From the NCBI RefSeq assembly GCF_003206715.1, contig NZ_PZJU01000018.1, positions 223 to 53,604 on the forward strand: a DNA stretch of 53,382 bases, written 5' to 3'. Below are positions 1 to 6,373 of the stretch, one piece after another. Position 1 is the stretch's first letter. Every line of letters begins with the position of its first letter. The stretch is from Salinicola peritrichatus. GTDB taxonomy: Bacteria > Pseudomonadota > Gammaproteobacteria > Pseudomonadales > Halomonadaceae. The position numbers and the translations under genes were made by a program. The notes under the pieces were generated by a model that searched no databases, was not told the DNA's origin, and worked only from the letters and a program-made list of their open reading frames with translations.

Positions 1-693
1 GCCATCGCCGACGACTACAGCCACGTGCTGGCCGCCGCCACCACCGGCGGCAAGAACGTCATGCCGCGCCTGGCCGCGCTCGAGAACGTCAACCAGATCT
101 CCGACATCATCGCCGTGGAGAGCGCCGACACCTTCAAGCGGCCGATCTACGCCGGCAACGCCATCGCCACCGTCAAATCGAACGACCCGCTCAAGGTGAT
201 CACCATACGCACCACCGCCTTCGACGCCGTGAGCGAGGGCGGTCCAGCCGTCATCGAAGCGCTCGACAGCGTCGTCGCCAACGACACCTCCCGCTTCCTC
301 GGCGAAGAACTCGCCCAGAGCGAGCGTCCCGAACTCGGCGGCGCCCGAGTGGTCATCTCCGGCGGTCGCGGCATGGGCAATGGCGACAACTTCAAGCTGC
401 TCGACGGCATCGCCGACAAGCTCGGTGCCGCCATCGGCGCATCAAGAGCGGCGGTGGACGCCGGCTTCGTGCCCAACGACATGCAGGTGGGGCAGACCGG
501 CAAGATCGTCGCGCCCGAGCTTTATATTGCGGTGGGCATCAGCGGCGCGATCCAGCATCTCGCCGGGATGAAGGACTCCAAGGTGATCGTGGCGATCAAC
601 AAGGACGAGGAGGCGCCGATCTTCCAGGTGGCGGATTACGGCTTGGTGGGCGACCTGTTCGAGATCCTGCCGGAGCTGGAGCGGAAGCTGTAA
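1..693 (+). CDS. etfA: Electron transfer flavoprotein alpha subunit, C-terminal part (5' end outside window)
   Basis: The frame is open from base 1 and ends with TAA at 693, leaving 230 codons; a full ETF alpha subunit is about 310 residues, so roughly the first 80 are missing. The remaining part is the FAD-binding domain: GGRGMG motif, the SRAAVDAGF stretch, [14 protein letters not shown], then [14 protein letters not shown] and the NKDEEAPIF motif that contacts FAD. The protein accepts electrons from acyl-CoA and related dehydrogenases and passes them through ETF-ubiquinone oxidoreductase to the respiratory quinone pool in the cytoplasm/inner membrane. etfB is expected just upstream, outside the window. 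Identification is secure from the motifs. Confidence 0.95.
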   Translation, partial: AIADDYSHVLAAATTGGKNVMPRLAALENVNQISDIIAVESADTFKRPIYAGNAIATVKSNDPLKVITIRTTAFDAVSEGGPAVIEALDSVVANDTSRFLGEELAQSERPELGGARVVISGGRGMGNGDNFKLLDGIADKLGAAIGASRAAVDAGFVPNDMQVGQTGKIVAPELYIAVGISGAIQHLAGMKDSKVIVAINKDEEAPIFQVADYGLVGDLFEILPELERKL

Positions 694-710
694 CCCGCCA
701 TTCCGGCAAG

Positions 711-739
711 ACCGGCATCCGTTTCAGACGGGTGTCGGT
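711..739. terminator. Hairpin between convergent etfA and merR
   Basis: A 12-bp stem (711-722 with 728-739, two G-T type mismatches, 5-nt loop) sits right after the etfA stop and overlaps the last codons of the minus-strand MerR gene. There is no clear U-tract, so a terminator role for the convergent pair is an inference. Confidence 0.4.
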
Positions 740-1164
740 TCGTCGCGCCGCGACAAGGCTTCGATGATCTTGCACGCTTCGACGGTTTCGGCCTGACAGC
801 CAAGCTCGAGCCGCTCCAGCTCCCGTTCGAGCGACTGCAGATCGCGAATCCGCTCTCGTACCTGCTCGAGTTGGCGATGAATGATGGCATCCACTTGCCG
901 GCACGGGGCCGCGCGATCGTCGGATAGTCGCAGCAGGGCTCTGACCTCGTCGAGGCCGAGGCCCAGACGCCGGCAGCGCCTGATGAAGTCCAGGCGATCC
1001 CGCTCGTTGGGTGTGTACAGGCGGTAGCCCGCAGCCGAGCGATTCGCGGGGGATAACAGACCCGTGCGCTCGTAGTAGCGGATGGTGACGGGCTTGGTTC
1101 CCGTCAATGTGGCCAATTGACCGATGGTGAAGTGGTCGCGGGCCGCTGTCGTGTGATGCTTCAT
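724..1164 (-). CDS. MerR-family metal-responsive transcriptional regulator
   Basis: A 146-residue protein with an N-terminal winged helix-turn-helix (about residues 12-80: FTIGQLATLTG, VTIRYYERTGLL, YRLYTPNERDRL) followed by a coiled dimerisation helix. The metal-binding layout shows Cys88 at the start of the dimerisation helix and Cys123 and Cys131 in the C-terminal loop, resembling the three-Cys arrangement of Pb/Cd/Zn/Co sensors (PbrR, CadR, ZntR) rather than copper-sensing CueR, which lacks the first Cys. It is divergent from a CDF-like exporter across a 62-bp gap that holds a long-spacer promoter. It probably twists that promoter into an active form when metal is bound. The metal cannot be named from the sequence; a divalent ion is most likely. 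Confidence 0.88.
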   Translation of the reverse strand: MKHHTTAARDHFTIGQLATLTGTKPVTIRYYERTGLLSPANRSAAGYRLYTPNERDRLDFIRRCRRLGLGLDEVRALLRLSDDRAAPCRQVDAIIHRQLEQVRERIRDLQSLERELERLELGCQAETVEACKIIEALSRRDEPTPV

Positions 1165-1167
1165 GGC

Positions 1168-1198
1168 TTGACCTTGTAGCGACTATAACCTTCATCCT
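1168..1198 (+). promoter_or_regulatory. MerR-type promoter/operator of the metal exporter
   Basis: TTGACC (1168-1173) is followed after 19 bp by CATCCT (1193-1198). The spacer holds an imperfect dyad, CTTGTAG-CGA-CTATAA. A 19-20 bp spacer with a central dyad is the hallmark of promoters activated by MerR-family proteins. The exporter start codon is at 1227. Confidence 0.6.
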
Positions 1199-1226
1199 AG
1201 CAGCCTTCTGGTGAAGGAGTCGGATC

Positions 1227-1937
1227 ATGGATGCCTGCTGCGAAAACAAGCTTGGCGAGCTTGCCCTGCTGCGCGAGCGTCAGGCTCGCGTGCTCTATGC
1301 CGTCCTGGTCATCAATGGCGTAATGTTCCTGTTCGAATTCATCGCCGGCTGGGTGATTGGCTCCACCGCGCTGCTGGGCGATTCGCTCGATATGTTCGGC
1401 GATACCACCGTCTATGCGCTGACGCTGTACGCGCTGCACCGCAGCGACCGGATTCGCGCGGGGACCGCGTTGATCAAAGGCGCTTTCATGTTGCTCTTCG
1501 GCATTGCCGTGATCGCCGAAGCCATCCACAAGAGCGTTGTCGGTAGCGTTCCCGAGGCAGGCGCGATGGGCGTGGTCGGTGCCATCGCGCTGGTGGCGAA
1601 CAGCGTCTGTTTCTTGTTGCTCTATCGCTATCGCAGCGCGGATCTGAACATGCGCTCGACTTGGCTTTGCTCACGCAATGACCTGGTGGCCAATGTCAGT
1701 GTCATCGTTGCTGCCGGCGCCGTCGCAATGACCGGGACGCTATGGCCGGATGTCATCGTCGGGCTGGCGATCGCCGTGTTGTTCCTGCATTCCGCATGGC
1801 AAGTTCTCTGGGAATCATGCCAGGCGTGGCGTGCCGCTTGTTGTCCTTCGGTGGCGGTGGAGGCCGCAGGCCCTCAAGAGACTGACTCCTGCTGTTCCCG
1901 AAGCCGCGCCAGCCGGTCGAGCGATTGCTGCCGCTAG
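1227..1937 (+). CDS. CDF-like cation transporter with Cys-rich tail
   Basis: A 236-residue membrane protein with about six hydrophobic segments. Two putative metal-site pairs of the cation diffusion facilitator type are visible: DSLDMFGD in TM2 (Asp55 and Asp59, spacing 4) and NDLVAN in TM5 (Asp152 and Asn156). It probably exports a divalent metal from the cytoplasm. Unlike classical CDF proteins it lacks the roughly 90-residue cytoplasmic metallochaperone-like domain; instead the last 40 residues carry Cys198, CC205-206, CC222-223 and CC234-235, and Cys4-Cys5 lie at the N-terminus. The start is set by GAAGGAG 11 nt upstream. It is divergent from and presumably controlled by the MerR gene. 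Confidence 0.82.
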   Translation: MDACCENKLGELALLRERQARVLYAVLVINGVMFLFEFIAGWVIGSTALLGDSLDMFGDTTVYALTLYALHRSDRIRAGTALIKGAFMLLFGIAVIAEAIHKSVVGSVPEAGAMGVVGAIALVANSVCFLLLYRYRSADLNMRSTWLCSRNDLVANVSVIVAAGAVAMTGTLWPDVIVGLAIAVLFLHSAWQVLWESCQAWRAACCPSVAVEAAGPQETDSCCSRSRASRSSDCCR

Positions 1938-2110
1938 CCGGTTGCGACATAAAACCGCGCCCGGACGGTAATCGTTGCGTCCCGTCGGCTCCGATAGCAA
2001 TATCGGCAGCGATGTGGACCCGCTCGCCAGGGGGCGCATCGGAGATACAATAAGTCGCATGAGACCGTGTCGGCGCGCATAGCCGCCGAGGCCATGAACA
2101 GGGAGCGCGC

Positions 2111-2716
2111 ATGTTGACTGTTTTGATGCTGTTTTTGATCTTCGCTGGCGTCGCCATTGCCGTCTATCAGGTTTACGACATCTACTATGACCAGAACTTC
2201 GGGGACGACGAGAGACGCCCTGAAACCGCCGCTGCCGAAGCCGACGGGGCTGATGCCTATGCATCGGCTCGTTCGGCAAGCTGGATGCAGCGATTCGAGG
2301 CCCTGCTCGGCAGCGATATCGATCGGCGTGTGGTGCAGGCCGCCCTGGCGGGTAATGACACCGCTGCCATGGTCGAACCGCTGCGTCGACGCAAGCGACG
2401 GCTCGTTTGCAACGGCAAGATCCAGATCCGCCACCTGCCGTTCTGGAAGACGAGCCCTCCCCGGAGGGACTTGCGCCCAGCGTTGTTGATCGCCGTACTG
2501 GTGAACTGTCTACTCGTGCTCTTCCTGGGTGGTTTGAGCCTGTATACCATCGCCTACGAAGTGCCGGGACAGGCTTTCGCCTGGACGAATAGCAAGTTCG
2601 TCTTGATGGTCATGATCTACACACTGATCGTGTTGACCTACCTGATATCCCGCTTCGACCGGTACATGCACGATCTGTATCAGATCGGCAAGCTGAACCG
2701 CTATCTCGGCGCCTAA
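2111..2716 (+). CDS. Membrane protein of unknown function
   Basis: A 201-residue protein that I do not recognise. It has one hydrophobic segment at residues 2-18, then an acidic, alanine-rich linker (about 30-60), a soluble stretch with a basic cluster (PLRRRKRR, about 90-97), and two further membrane segments (about 122-146 and 162-180), ending in a charged tail rich in Tyr and Arg. AGGGAG lies upstream of the ATG. Composition and codon use match the surrounding genes, so it is likely a real gene. Neighbours (the metal exporter 173 bp upstream) do not reveal a role. Confidence 0.65.
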   Translation: MLTVLMLFLIFAGVAIAVYQVYDIYYDQNFGDDERRPETAAAEADGADAYASARSASWMQRFEALLGSDIDRRVVQAALAGNDTAAMVEPLRRRKRRLVCNGKIQIRHLPFWKTSPPRRDLRPALLIAVLVNCLLVLFLGGLSLYTIAYEVPGQAFAWTNSKFVLMVMIYTLIVLTYLISRFDRYMHDLYQIGKLNRYLGA

Positions 2717-2720
2717 GCTC

Positions 2721-2738
2721 TGTCTGAAAAATCGACGA
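2721..2738. repeat. 18-bp repeat, copy 1
   Basis: TGTCTGAAAAATCGACGA starts 4 bp after the stop of the unknown membrane protein. An identical copy in the same orientation lies at 52849-52866. The following 80 bp (about 2739-2820) contain no gene and look like intergenic repeat or insertion-element-end sequence; this last point is only an impression. Confidence 0.5.
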
Positions 2739-2849
2739 GCGATGGGCAGGCAAGGCGCAACGACCGTAGGGAGTAACAGCCGAAGGCTGGCCCGAAGGAT
2801 TCGCTATATGGACGAGCACAGCGTAGTCGTGGAAAGCGCCTAGCTTGAA

Positions 2850-2882
2850 AGAGGCCATCAAGAGGAGAGCTTGATGGCCTCT
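2850..2882. terminator. Strong hairpin, probable bidirectional terminator
   Basis: A perfect 13-bp stem (2850-2862 with 2870-2882, AGAGGCCATCAAG / CTTGATGGCCTCT) with a 7-nt loop lies between the plus-strand gene ending at 2716 and the minus-strand gene ending at 2930. On the minus side it is followed by TTTC; there is no long U-tract on either side. Confidence 0.6.
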
Positions 2883-2929
2883 CTATTGTGAACGGGGCTA
2901 ATTTAGAGTTAGCGAAGGGGATTGCTGCA

Positions 2930-3118
2930 CTAGGCGGCTCGTGTCCGCGCCTTTTCCCGCTGGGCATCAAGCAATGCAATCTCAAGATCGTCGGTATCGC
3001 ATTGAAACGCGTTGCAATGGGTGCATGTTACGCGATCGTCGTTATCACGAGACGTGGGAACGTAGAATTCTTCATGACCGCAGTGACTGCAGCGTAAATC
3101 GAGTATGATCCGCATCAT
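2930..3118 (-). CDS. Small zinc-ribbon-like protein
   Basis: 62 residues. Two Cys pairs, C10-x2-C13 and C32-x2-C35, give a four-Cys zinc-ribbon pattern (RCSHCG and TCTHCN), followed by an acidic helix (DTDDLEIALLDAQREKA). The start at 3118 is chosen because its ATG overlaps the stop of the upstream gene (ATGA) and AAGG lies 9 nt before it; a longer reading frame exists but has no ribosome site. Function unknown. Codon use is more AT-rich than the surrounding core genes. Confidence 0.55.
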   Translation of the reverse strand: MMRIILDLRCSHCGHEEFYVPTSRDNDDRVTCTHCNAFQCDTDDLEIALLDAQREKARTRAA

Positions 3119-3366
3119 GTCAGTGCCTTGTCCGAAAAGCTTGGTTCGTTCGGCTTGCGGCCTGTATGAACCGTTTTCAGGATCATGCCGCATGCCATGT
3201 TAAGAACCTGTATGGGATAACTCACTTCATGCCTATCCGTATGCGAGCCGCAGGTCGTGAGAAACTCTCCGCACTCCATACAGGTGATTTCGTCCCAATC
3301 CAAACAGCTATTTGGCAGGCATCGCTTCGTCGCTGCCGCAACGTGAACAAAAGATCCTGTATTCAT
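3115..3366 (-). CDS. Small Cys-containing hypothetical protein
   Basis: 83 residues, with AGGAGA about 8 nt before the ATG. It contains CMECGEF (Cys29-x2-Cys32) and further Cys at 16, 21 and 39, so metal binding is possible. The C-terminal half has no recognisable family. Its stop overlaps the start of the downstream zinc-ribbon gene by 4 nt, which suggests translational coupling and supports both as genes. Upstream, the operon is cut by the IS3 remnant. Confidence 0.45.
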   Translation of the reverse strand: MNTGSFVHVAAATKRCLPNSCLDWDEITCMECGEFLTTCGSHTDRHEVSYPIQVLNMACGMILKTVHTGRKPNEPSFSDKALT

Positions 3367-3387
3367 CGATTGGCTCTCCTGGCTTGC

Positions 3388-3510
3388 CTAGTCATGAGGC
3401 AGGGTAGCGCTGGATGTTTTCGAGATGATGACACCGTGTGCAAGGGCTTCGGAGATGGTGTTTTTCAAGATCGTTGTCGCGCCCCTGTCTTATCGGGCTG
3501 GTTCGGAAGC
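3388..3510 (-). pseudogene. 3' end of an unidentified gene truncated next to the IS3 remnant
   Basis: On the minus strand a frame opens just after the transposase homology ends and runs to TAG at 3388-3390, reading ATTILKNTISEALAHGVIIS and onward. It ends 21 bp before the 83-residue gene. It has protein-like composition but no start, so it may be the surviving end of the first gene of this small operon, or chance. Confidence 0.25.
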
Positions 3511-3661
3511 GATCCGGCCCGGTGGTGGTCGTAGATTCGGCGTATGCGCGTTTTCAGCGCGGCGTACTTGTCACCCGTGCCCTGAGCCTTGCGCTGATAG
3601 TAGAACGTACTGCGCGAGAGACCGGCCGCTCGCAACAGCAAGGCGAGTGGTTGTTCATGCC
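3510..3661 (-). pseudogene. IS3-family transposase orfB, N-terminal fragment
   Basis: In the -1 frame relative to orfA, as expected for the family's programmed frameshift, the minus strand reads HEQPLALLLRAAGLSRSTFY, then YQRKAQGTGDKYAALKTRIR and RIYDHH, which is the start of the IS3 integrase-type OrfB. Homology stops before the conserved GRYGYRR segment, so the whole DDE catalytic core is absent. Confidence 0.8.
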
Positions 3662-4184
3662 TTAATCCTTGGACGACTTGCGCTTTTTGCCTCGCGCCGC
3701 CTGCTCCTCCTGGATCAAGGCATCGAGCTTTTTTAGATAAGCGTTCTCTGCCCGCAGATACGCCAACTCTTCAAGCAACTCCTCGTGGGAGCGCTCTTCA
3801 TCAGCGGGCGGTGGTGAAGGAGGTTTCTGGGGCATCGGTTGGCGTCCCTTGCGTTGTGGCTCCAAGGCGGTCAAACATCCACTATGGTACTGACGCTCTC
3901 ATCTGCCAATAGCGCTGCGCTCGCGGATATCGAACAACGTAGCCGTCTGGCGCTGTGACAGGCCATCCCGCCACATTCGCTCAAGCACCTCCCGCTTGAA
4001 AGCCGCACTGCGGACTGTACTTCTTGCGCAGGCCCAGCACGCCATGCTGCCGGTAGTTCTCTAGCCATTGCGATACGGTGGACTTATCCAGACCATGCTG
4101 GTGAGCGACTTCCCCTAGACTGACGTCCTCATGCAAACACTGCTGAACGACCAGCAGCTTGAACCTCTCGTCATATCTCGCCAT
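3662..4184 (-). pseudogene. IS3-family transposase orfA, inactivated
   Basis: The reading starts at MARYDERFKLLVVQQ with a clear helix-turn-helix (VAHQHGLDKSTVSQWLENYRQHG). Near 4010 a frameshift moves the homology to another frame (SAAFKREVLERMWRDGLSQRQTATLFDIRERSAIGR), where a Trp codon of the family motif has become TGA. The frame then resumes (ERQYHSGCLTALEPQ) and ends with a leucine-zipper-like stretch (LLEELAYLRAENAYLKKLDAL) and a Lys-rich tail. One frameshift and one nonsense mutation therefore destroy the gene. Confidence 0.85.
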
Positions 4185-4234
4185 CAAAAACACCCGAAGG
4201 TTGGATCGGTGTCCAACTTTCGGGGTGCAGTTCA

Positions 4235-4475
4235 GATTTGGGGGCGGCGTTATGATCGCGGATTGTTCGGCGCGGATCTGCTGGCGGCGACAATCGTAAC
4301 GCTGACGTTGTTCCCACAGGCACTGGCATTCGCCATGTTGGCGGGACTACCCCCGGTAGTGGGGCTTTATGCTAGCTTGTTACCGTTGTTGCTTTACACC
4401 CTTCTAGGTAGCAGTTCCACGCTATCGGTCGACCCATGGCTGCTGTCTCGCTGATGACGGCTGCCGCTCTCGGCG
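4235..4475 (+). pseudogene. SulP-family anion permease, N-terminal fragment
   Basis: Immediately after the IS3 end the plus strand encodes RRYDRGLFGADLLAATIVTL, then FPQALAFAMLAGLPPVVGLY and ASLLPLLLYTLLGSSSTLSV, the first membrane segments of a SulP sulfate/anion permease. A one-base deletion near 4432 shifts the frame; homology continues as MAAVSLMTAAALG. The 5' end was removed by the IS3 insertion and the rest of the gene is missing. It is a non-functional relic. Confidence 0.85.
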
Positions 4476-4573
4476 GGTGGGCGCACCGGGCTCGGCGGAC
4501 TACCTTGCTTGCCGCTGCCGTGTTGACGGTCTTCGTGACGCGCCACTGGCTGGGGCTGGGAGGAATGCCATGA
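4476..4573 (+). pseudogene. YeeE/YedE-type transporter, C-terminal fragment fused to the SulP relic
   Basis: In the same frame as the shifted SulP relic the sequence continues GWAHRARRTTLLAAAVLTVF and ends VTRHWLGLGGMP. This resembles the C-terminus of the YeeE/YedE protein that usually precedes DUF6691 proteins. Its TGA stop overlaps the DUF6691 start codon (ATGA), the usual arrangement for that gene pair, which supports the reading. The SulP and YeeE parts were joined by a deletion. Confidence 0.6.
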
Positions 4574-4962
4574 AAGCGCTGGCAGGGTATCTGGCTGGCG
4601 TGCTGTTCGGCCTCGGCCTGGCGATCAGCGGCATGACCGACCCGGCACGGGTGGTCGGTTTTCTCGACGTGGCCGGCGACTGGGACCCGACTCTGATCTT
4701 CGTTCTCGGAAGTGCCGTCATTATTACCTTCATCGGCTATCGTCTGGTCTGGCGGCGTGCCGCGCCGCTCTTCGCTTCGCGGTTCCAGCTACCGACGCGA
4801 CACGATCTGGATGCGCGACTGTTTGGCGGCGCGGCCCTGTTCGGTGTGGGATGGGGGCTCTCGGGCTACTGCCCGGGTCCGGCAGTGGCGTCGGTCGCGG
4901 GGCTTTCCTGGCCGTTGGCGGCCTTCTTGCTTGCCATGGCTGCGGGCTGGTGCGCCGCCTGA
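4570..4962 (+). CDS. DUF6691 (YeeE/YedE-like) membrane protein
   Basis: 130 residues with four hydrophobic segments (about 3-22, 40-60, 84-100 and 108-128). It has the family motifs GYLAGVLFGLGLAISGMTDP near the N-terminus and GVGWGLSGYCPGP (about 92-104, Cys101), related to the Cys-containing motif of thiosulfate/sulfur-compound transporters of the YeeE class. GGGAGGA precedes the ATG. It normally works with a larger YeeE/YedE partner, but here the partner survives only as a C-terminal stub directly upstream, so this protein may be an orphan without function or depend on a partner elsewhere. The downstream gap to anr (4963-5056) holds nothing recognisable. Confidence 0.78.
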   Translation: MKALAGYLAGVLFGLGLAISGMTDPARVVGFLDVAGDWDPTLIFVLGSAVIITFIGYRLVWRRAAPLFASRFQLPTRHDLDARLFGGAALFGVGWGLSGYCPGPAVASVAGLSWPLAAFLLAMAAGWCAA

Positions 4963-5056
4963 CGCCCGCTCGCTGAGGTTGGTCGCCTCGTTTTGAGGTT
5001 ACCGGTTGTGAGCGTGTCGAGCGACGGTCGAGAGCCGCATTCTAATCCGCGCATGG

Positions 5057-5830
5057 CTACCCTCTACTCCGGGATAACGCCGGGTTGCCGTGACAATGGG
5101 AGGACTCGGATAGCTGATAGAGGGCTTCCGGTTGCAGGATATGGAGCTCTCTCCCCTTGAGTGCGATCAGTGACTGCTGCTGTAGCCGGCCGAGAATACG
5201 GCTGACCGTTTCCAACACCAGACCCAGATAGTTGGCAATATCGGTGCGGGACATCGGCAGGCGGAAAGTCGCCGGAGAATAACCGTAACGCTCGAAGCGG
5301 CGTGCCAGATCCAGCAGAAAGCTCGCCATTCTCTCGTCGGCACTTTTGCAGGTCAACAATCGAATCAAACGGCGATCTTCACCCATGCCCCGGCTCATGC
5401 AGCGATAAAGTTGATTGCGCAACGCCGGCAAGCGCTCGGTCAAGACATCCAACTGATGAAAAGGGATTTCACAAACCGCTGCCCGCTCCAGGGCAATAAT
5501 AAAGCCAGCATGGCTGCCTTCCTCGATACTTTCCAGCCCCATCAATTCGCCCGGCAGATAAAAATGGGTGATCTGTTCTTCGCCTTCATGGTCGAGAACG
5601 ACCTGCTTGAAGCTTCCCGAACGGACCGTAAAGACTTGCGAGAATGGCTCTCCCTGGCGGCAGAGGGACTCACCGCGAACCAAGGGCGCCCGCCGCTTGA
5701 TGATGGCATCGAACTCTTCCATGGCCTGCGCTTCCAGCGCCAACGGCAGGCAAAGTGAACTCAAGCTGCAGGTGCGGCAGTGGGTGCCGGACCCAGGGCG
5801 GTGTGGGCCACTGATGGGCGATACGGACAT
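5057..5830 (-). CDS. anr: FNR/ANR-type oxygen-sensing transcriptional regulator
   Basis: 257 residues. The N-terminal cluster Cys18-x2-Cys21-x5-Cys27 plus Cys120 supplies the four ligands of the oxygen-labile [4Fe-4S] cluster of FNR/ANR. A cyclic-nucleotide-like beta-barrel follows (about 40-150), then the dimer helix and a C-terminal helix-turn-helix (MSRTDIANYLGLVLETVSRI, about 193-212). Recognition-helix residues Glu207, Ser210 and Arg211 match the FNR pattern E-x2-S-R that reads TTGAT half-sites. Six such sites lie within the window. AGAGGA lies 8 nt before the ATG. The 71-bp region upstream is also duplicated together with a broken second copy at 10250-10975. Function is secure by family knowledge. 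Confidence 0.95.
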   Translation of the reverse strand: MSVSPISGPHRPGSGTHCRTCSLSSLCLPLALEAQAMEEFDAIIKRRAPLVRGESLCRQGEPFSQVFTVRSGSFKQVVLDHEGEEQITHFYLPGELMGLESIEEGSHAGFIIALERAAVCEIPFHQLDVLTERLPALRNQLYRCMSRGMGEDRRLIRLLTCKSADERMASFLLDLARRFERYGYSPATFRLPMSRTDIANYLGLVLETVSRILGRLQQQSLIALKGRELHILQPEALYQLSESSHCHGNPALSRSRG

Positions 5831-6040
5831 GACGCCATCCTCTCGCTTCGTGGTTAATTATAAAGCGTCGATTATGAGCCCGGGGCATGAGGATAACGGT
5901 GGCGCAAGTCCCAAGACTATCGGGGGACAGTAGCGCGAGGAAAAGGGAAAAGACAAGGACTACGACAGCGGCATCGCGATCTCGAAATGGAACCCCTTTG
6001 TATTCAGTGAATTGACAGCGTGTGAATAATTCATCTCTTG
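5330..6040 (-). repeat. Long direct repeat, intact copy (anr N-terminal two thirds plus upstream region)
   Basis: This stretch is homologous, in the same orientation, to about 10250-10975. Both contain the anr coding sequence up to the point before the DNA-binding domain and about 200 bp upstream, including shared strings such as GAGCCCGGG, AGGATAACG, GCGAGGAAAAG and ATAATTCAT. The copies have diverged and one is broken. Confidence 0.8.
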
Positions 6041-6373
6041 TCTATTTAATCTGAATTAACTGCAACCTGTTTTTCCGTTGGCCACCCAACCCACCCATGC
6101 AGCATGGTCGTTACCCAGCCTATGGCTTGCGCTGAGGGAAGCACCCTCGGTTCTGCCCGTCAACTCGGTTGGCCGGCGCGGACTTGGCTCCAGTCACCAT
6201 GCGCATTGACTCCGCCTTTTGACTCGCGACATCCCGGTCGCTCGCGCTCCAAGCGGCAGGGCCGCCCAATCGTCGCTGCTGACGATCTGTCGTTAGATTT
6301 TACTTTGTCTTGCCTCCGTTCGCCTATGTTGTCAATTTCCGCTGGCGTCCGAGTGAAGCAGTATGCGACTAAC
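6041..6373. other. Non-coding stretch between anr and phosphoketolase
   Basis: About 330 bp between the 5' region of anr and the 3' end of the phosphoketolase gene. It is AT-richer next to anr, where the anr promoter is expected. I see no convincing gene, no FNR-type site, and no strong terminator hairpin for the phosphoketolase operon. Confidence 0.5.

Larger units (their letters stand above)
3510..4234 (-). mobile_element. IS3-family (IS150-like) insertion sequence, 5' remnant
   Basis: The element's end is at 4234, where the minus strand begins TGAACTGCACCCCGAAAGTT, typical of an IS3-family terminal repeat ahead of orfA. The remnant holds a broken orfA and the first part of orfB. The orfB homology stops abruptly around 3510, so the other end is lost. 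The intact end abuts a SulP permease fragment, into whose 5' region the element had inserted. Confidence 0.85.

Noticed and set aside
3166-3736. Several plus-strand frames across the small zinc-ribbon genes and IS3 remnant
   Set aside because: They overlap minus-strand sequence with recognisable transposase and Cys motifs and have no features of their own.
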